DNA of 64,000 nt from positions 1 through 64,000 of the forward strand of contig NZ_LMIV01000002.1 of assembly GCF_001428865.1 (NCBI RefSeq), given 5' to 3'. Every line of letters starts with the position of its first letter. Positions within the stretch are counted from its first letter, which is position 1. The notes beneath the pieces were generated by a model. It was not told where the DNA came from. It did no database searches and was given only the letters and a program-made list of their open reading frames with translations. Source of the DNA: Sphingomonas sp. Root241 (lineage in GTDB: Bacteria > Pseudomonadota > Alphaproteobacteria > Sphingomonadales > Sphingomonadaceae). A program made the position numbers and the translations under genes. Positions 60,576-64,000 of the stretch are shown piece by piece.

Positions 60576-61255
60576 TGGATCGCGTGCGCAGCGTCCTGTT
60601 CAAGACCGCCTTTTACGGACTGTCGGTGCCGATCGTGCTGCTCGCGCCGGTGATGGCACTGTTCGGCCAGCGCGCGTTTCGCCGCTGGGTGCTGTTCTGG
60701 ACGCAATATCACGCGTGGTGCGCGCGCGACCTGATGGGAATCCGTACCCGCGTGGAGGGCGCTCCGCTCGCCACCGCCGCGCTCTATGCGGCGAAGCACC
60801 AGTCGTTCTTCGAGACGTTCGAGCTGGTCCGGATGCTCGACGCGCCGGCAGTGGTGATGCGCCAGGAATATGCGCGCATCCCGGTGTGGGGCTGGGCGGC
60901 GCGGCGCTACGGCGTGATCGTCATCGATCGCAGCGGCTCGGCGACCGCACTCCGCCAGATGATGCGCGAGGCCAGGGCCGCGGGCGCCGCGGGGCGATCG
61001 GTGATCCTCTTCCCCGAAGGCACGCGCTCGGCGATGGGCGAGAAGCCCCCGGTGCAGGCAGGGCTGGCGGGGCTGTATCGCGCGATCGGTCTACCGGTGG
61101 TGCCGGTCGCGCTCGATACCGCGCGGGTCTGGCCCAAGCGCGGGCCGATGCGTGCCGGCACGGTGACCTTCCGTTTCGGCGAACCGATCCCCGCGGGGCT
61201 GAAGCGCGAGGAGATCGAGACGCGGGTCCGCCGCGAGATCAATGCGCTGAACTAA
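60575..61255 (+). CDS. plsC: 1-acyl-sn-glycerol-3-phosphate acyltransferase
   Basis: A 226-residue lysophosphatidate acyltransferase that makes phosphatidic acid. The catalytic block is KHQSFFE (His75, with Glu80 where most HX4D enzymes have Asp), and FPEGTR is at 146-151. One N-terminal membrane segment. Start overlaps the DUF218 stop (TGATG); it ends four bases into the convergent tyrA. Confidence 0.9.
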   Translation: MDRVRSVLFKTAFYGLSVPIVLLAPVMALFGQRAFRRWVLFWTQYHAWCARDLMGIRTRVEGAPLATAALYAAKHQSFFETFELVRMLDAPAVVMRQEYARIPVWGWAARRYGVIVIDRSGSATALRQMMREARAAGAAGRSVILFPEGTRSAMGEKPPVQAGLAGLYRAIGLPVVPVALDTARVWPKRGPMRAGTVTFRFGEPIPAGLKREEIETRVRREINALN

Positions 61256-62160
61256 TCGTGCGAGCGGCCGAAATCGGGGCGGGCGTCGTCCTGGCCTTGA
61301 TCGATGATCGAGCGGCGGACGGCGCGGGTGCGGCTGAACAGCTCGAACAATTCGTCGCCCTTGCCCCAGCGGATCGCGCGCTGGAGCGCGGTCAGGTCCT
61401 CCGAGAAACGCTGGAGCATGTCGAGCACCGCCTCGCGATTGGCGAGGAACACGTCGCGCCACATCGTCGGGTCCGAGGCGGCGATGCGAGTGAAGTCGCG
61501 AAAGCCGCCGGCGGAATATTTGATGACCTCGGACGCCGTCACTTCCTCGAGGTCCGAGGCGGTGCCGACGATCGTATAGGCGATCAGATGCGGCAAATGG
61601 CTGGTGACCGCCAGCACGCGATCATGGTGCGCGGGCTCCATCGTCTCGACTTCGGCGCCCAGCCGGCGCCAGAATTCGAGCACGCGTTCGGTGGCGAGCG
61701 ACGGCGTGCCTTCGGGCGGCGTGACGATGCACCAGCGATGGTGGAACAGCGAGGCGAAGCCGGCTTCGGGGCCGCTATTCTCGGTGCCCGCCACGGGGTG
61801 GGCGGGCACGAAGGTTGCCTCCGGCAGCGCGGCACGCACCGCCTCGATCACGCTTTCCTTGCACGATCCGACATCGCTCAAAATCGCATCGGCGGGCAGA
61901 TCGGCGGCGATCTCCGCCGCGACTGCCCCCATCGCGCCGACAGGAACGCAGAGCACCACCAGATCGGCATCGATCACCGAAGTGCCGGCGGTGTCGGCCA
62001 CATCGTCGCACAGGTCGATACGCAACGCGGTCTCGCGCACCGCCGGATCCATGTCATAGCCGGTGACGCGGACGCTGGGCATGTGCTGCCGCACCGCGCG
62101 CGCGATCGACGAGCCGATCAGGCCGAGACCGATGACGGTGACGCGGGCGAAGGGCAGCAT
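61252..62160 (-). CDS. tyrA: Prephenate/arogenate dehydrogenase
   Basis: A 302-residue NAD(P)-dependent dehydrogenase for tyrosine synthesis. Rossmann motif VIGLGLIGSS (G11, G13, G16), then SDVGSCKESV, FVPAHPVAGTENSGPEAG and TSHLPHLIAY are family signatures. The ATG overlaps the hisC stop, so the two are coupled. Whether prephenate or arogenate is used cannot be told from sequence. Confidence 0.92.
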   Translation of the reverse strand: MLPFARVTVIGLGLIGSSIARAVRQHMPSVRVTGYDMDPAVRETALRIDLCDDVADTAGTSVIDADLVVLCVPVGAMGAVAAEIAADLPADAILSDVGSCKESVIEAVRAALPEATFVPAHPVAGTENSGPEAGFASLFHHRWCIVTPPEGTPSLATERVLEFWRRLGAEVETMEPAHHDRVLAVTSHLPHLIAYTIVGTASDLEEVTASEVIKYSAGGFRDFTRIAASDPTMWRDVFLANREAVLDMLQRFSEDLTALQRAIRWGKGDELFELFSRTRAVRRSIIDQGQDDARPDFGRSHD

Positions 62161-63254
62161 CAGGCGCCCGCCAGCGCCCGGAGCGCCGCGATCACGCCGC
62201 GCGTTTCGTCCTCGGTGCCGATGGTGATGCGCAGGCCGTGCGGCAGCCCCTGCCCGGGCAGCCAGCGGACGATGTAACCCGCGTCCATCAGGCCTTTGTA
62301 CGCGGCCTCGGCAGTGAGCCGGCCTTCGAACAGCACCAGCACGAAATTGGCCTGGCTCGGCACTGCGCGCAGCCCGGCATTGCCCAGCTTGGCGATCTCC
62401 TGCGCGAACCAGCGGCGCCATTCGGCATTGTGCTTGGCCGTGTGCTCGACGAAGCCGGTATCGCCCAATGCGGCGATCGCCGCGGCGGTGCCGGCGATGG
62501 TGATGCTGAACGGCAGGCGGATGCGGTGCATCGCCTCGATGATCGGCGCGGCGGCATAGCCCCAGCCGATCCGCTCGGCGGCGAGCCCGTACATCTTCGA
62601 GAAAGTGCGCGTGACCAGCACGTTGGGCGCCGACCGGGCCAGCTCCATGCCGCCATCCTCGACATCGCCTTCGATATATTCGGCATACGCGTGATCGAGC
62701 ACGAGCAGCACGTGCGAAGGCAGGCCGGCGTGGAGCCGCGCGATCTCGGCGCGGCTGGCATAGGTGCCGGTCGGGTTGTTGGGATTGGCGATGAAGACGA
62801 TGCGCGTCCGCTCGGTCACGCAGGCGAGGATCGCGTCGACATCGGTGGCATAGTCCTTGTCGGGCGCCACGATCGGCTTGGCGCCGACGCGCCGCGCCGC
62901 GATCTCGTACACTGCGAAGCCGTAATGGACGAAGATCACTTCGTCGCCCTGCCCCGCGAACGCGCCGGCGGCGAGATGGAGCACTTCGTCCGAGCCGTTG
63001 CCGTAGATGATCCGCGCCGGATCGAGATCGTATTTTGCGGCGAGCACATCGCGCAATTCGGTGGCGCTGGCATCGGGATAGCGCTCGAGGCGGCCCGCAG
63101 CCGAGGCGAACGCCTCGCGCGCGGCGGGCGAAGTGCCGAGCGGGTTCTCGTTGGACGAGAGCTTGATCGCCTTCTTGCCCGAATCGGTGGTGGCGCGACC
63201 CGGTATGTAGGGCGCGATCTCCATGATCCATGGCTTGGGAACGGGTGCAGTCAT
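62160..63254 (-). CDS. hisC: Histidinol-phosphate / aromatic aminotransferase
   Basis: A 364-residue class I/II PLP aminotransferase: SSNENPLG near residue 33, NPNNPTG at 157-163, Asp187 in LVLDHAYAEY and the PLP lysine K220 in RTFSKMYGL. It is coupled to tyrA, so it may supply the aromatic transamination step as well as histidine synthesis. The ATG at 63254 is chosen over a longer unlikely Pro/Arg-rich extension. Confidence 0.9.
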   Translation of the reverse strand: MTAPVPKPWIMEIAPYIPGRATTDSGKKAIKLSSNENPLGTSPAAREAFASAAGRLERYPDASATELRDVLAAKYDLDPARIIYGNGSDEVLHLAAGAFAGQGDEVIFVHYGFAVYEIAARRVGAKPIVAPDKDYATDVDAILACVTERTRIVFIANPNNPTGTYASRAEIARLHAGLPSHVLLVLDHAYAEYIEGDVEDGGMELARSAPNVLVTRTFSKMYGLAAERIGWGYAAAPIIEAMHRIRLPFSITIAGTAAAIAALGDTGFVEHTAKHNAEWRRWFAQEIAKLGNAGLRAVPSQANFVLVLFEGRLTAEAAYKGLMDAGYIVRWLPGQGLPHGLRITIGTEDETRGVIAALRALAGA

Positions 63255-63322
63255 GGCCGCGCGGCTTGGCGGAATGGTCCGCGGATGGCAAGCTTGGTCT
63301 GGGCGAGCACAGGAGGGGGGCG

Positions 63323-64000
63323 ATGCGGGGAAGCAGCACGGTGTGGCGGGCGCTGGCGGCGGCGCGCGCACGCAACCTCGCCGAGGCGGGCGAAGCGGCG
63401 CCGATTCCGGGCGCGCCGGGGGCGACTCGCCGCGCATTGCTCAAGGGAATCGCCGCCGCAGGCATGGCCTCGGCGCTACCGCGCCCCGCTTATGCTTTTG
63501 CCGGCGGGCGCGTGGCGATCATCGGCGGCGGGATCGCGGGGCTGAGCGCGCTCCACCACCTGCGCGAGGCCGGTATCGATGCGCATGTCTATGAGGGGCG
63601 CCCGCGCACCGGGGGCCGCATGTTCACGCATCGGCCGGCGGGCGGCACCGCGTTCGAAGTGGGCGGGCAATTGGTCAACACCGACCATGACGACATGCGG
63701 GCGCTGTGCCGTCATTTCAAAGTGCCGCTGGTCGATCGGAAGGCCGAGCCGCATGATACGCTGATCCTCGGCGACGGCCGGCTGCTGGGCGAAGCCGAGC
63801 TCGCCGAAGGGCTGCGCGGAATCGCGGCGCAGATCGACAGGGATTCGGCGCGGCTCGACAAGGACTTCGACCGTGTCGCGGCCGAGCTCGACCGGATGTC
63901 GATCGAGGGATATCTCGACAAGCATCGCGCGCTGATGGGCTCGGACTGGGTGCGGCGGCTGATGGAGGCGACGAGCCGCACCGAATATGGCGTCGAGCCT
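63323..64000 (+). CDS. Flavin amine oxidase, Tat-exported (truncated by window end)
   Basis: The first 226 codons of a FAD-dependent amine oxidase. A twin-arginine signal (TRRALLKGIAAAGMASALPR, RR at 36-37) precedes the FAD Rossmann motif VAIIGGGIAGLSAL and the GG doublet of RPRTGGRMF. AGGAGGGGGG lies just before the ATG. It should be exported folded to the periplasm. The reading frame stays open to base 64000. It is divergent from hisC. Confidence 0.85.
   Translation, partial: MRGSSTVWRALAAARARNLAEAGEAAPIPGAPGATRRALLKGIAAAGMASALPRPAYAFAGGRVAIIGGGIAGLSALHHLREAGIDAHVYEGRPRTGGRMFTHRPAGGTAFEVGGQLVNTDHDDMRALCRHFKVPLVDRKAEPHDTLILGDGRLLGEAELAEGLRGIAAQIDRDSARLDKDFDRVAAELDRMSIEGYLDKHRALMGSDWVRRLMEATSRTEYGVEP

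Noticed and set aside
60797..60814. HX4E instead of HX4D in PlsC as an active-site defect
   Set aside because: KHQSxxE is, to my knowledge, common in alphaproteobacterial PlsC proteins, so it is not taken as loss of function.
1..64000. CRISPR arrays, integrase/transposase genes, prophage genes
   Set aside because: I looked for regularly spaced repeats and for recombinase or phage motifs and saw none.

Overview
The window looks like chromosomal DNA of a sphingomonad-type alphaproteobacterium (Sphingomonas or a close relative). It is high-GC, has two large TonB-dependent receptors, carries a complete single-flagellin flagellar locus of alphaproteobacterial type, and ends in a block (zinc-ribbon protein, ftsE, ftsX, DUF218 protein, plsC, tyrA, hisC) that I recognise as sphingomonad-like. 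The assignment is inference from gene content; there is no rRNA in the window.

Left flank (1-12670): remains of a trimeric autotransporter, then housekeeping genes: an NDUFA9-like NAD-binding protein, uppP, glutamate synthase gltD and gltB split by a DUF2059 gene, a GST-fold FzlA-like protein, a UrcA-family secreted protein and a LysR-type regulator.

Flagellar region (12711-52272): three large blocks. On the minus strand, reading right to left, flbD-fliE-fliF-fliG-fliH-fliI, then fliJ-K-L-M-N-O-P-Q-R-flhB-fliD-fliS. In the middle are the flagellin gene fliC (+) and a sugar-uptake module (GH3 glycosidase plus TonB receptor, both +). Then come minus-strand groups: (i) a lytic transglycosylase, flhA and fliA; (ii) flgM-flgN; (iii) a MotA-like/MotB-like pair followed by flgA. 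On the plus strand lies flgBCDEFGHIJKL followed by motA-motB. Together these encode export gate, MS/C rings, rod, P and L rings, hook, junction, cap, filament and stator. No chemotaxis genes are present.

Regulation can be read from the sequence. Two near-perfect sigma-54 promoters precede flgB and the transglycosylase-flhA-fliA group. Four sigma-28-like promoters with identical 11-base spacing precede fliC, fliD, flgM and motA. This suggests that an FlbD-like sigma-54 activator switches on the hook/basal-body genes and fliA, and that FliA (held by FlgM) then switches on the late genes.

Right flank (52331-64000): an AT-rich small secreted-protein gene, a second TonB receptor with a Gln/Gly-rich insertion, tRNA-Leu(GAG) with a strong terminator, a MATE transporter, the ftsEX block, plsC, tyrA-hisC, and the start of a Tat-exported flavin amine oxidase that runs off the window.

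Most unusual points: a MotA-like protein with apparently three membrane segments paired with a very short MotB-like protein; a FliM without the usual CheY-binding motif; an FlgH with no cysteine; a palindromic repeat translated as part of the FlgI signal peptide; and a sugar-utilisation module with a xyl-box-like operator inside the flagellar locus.
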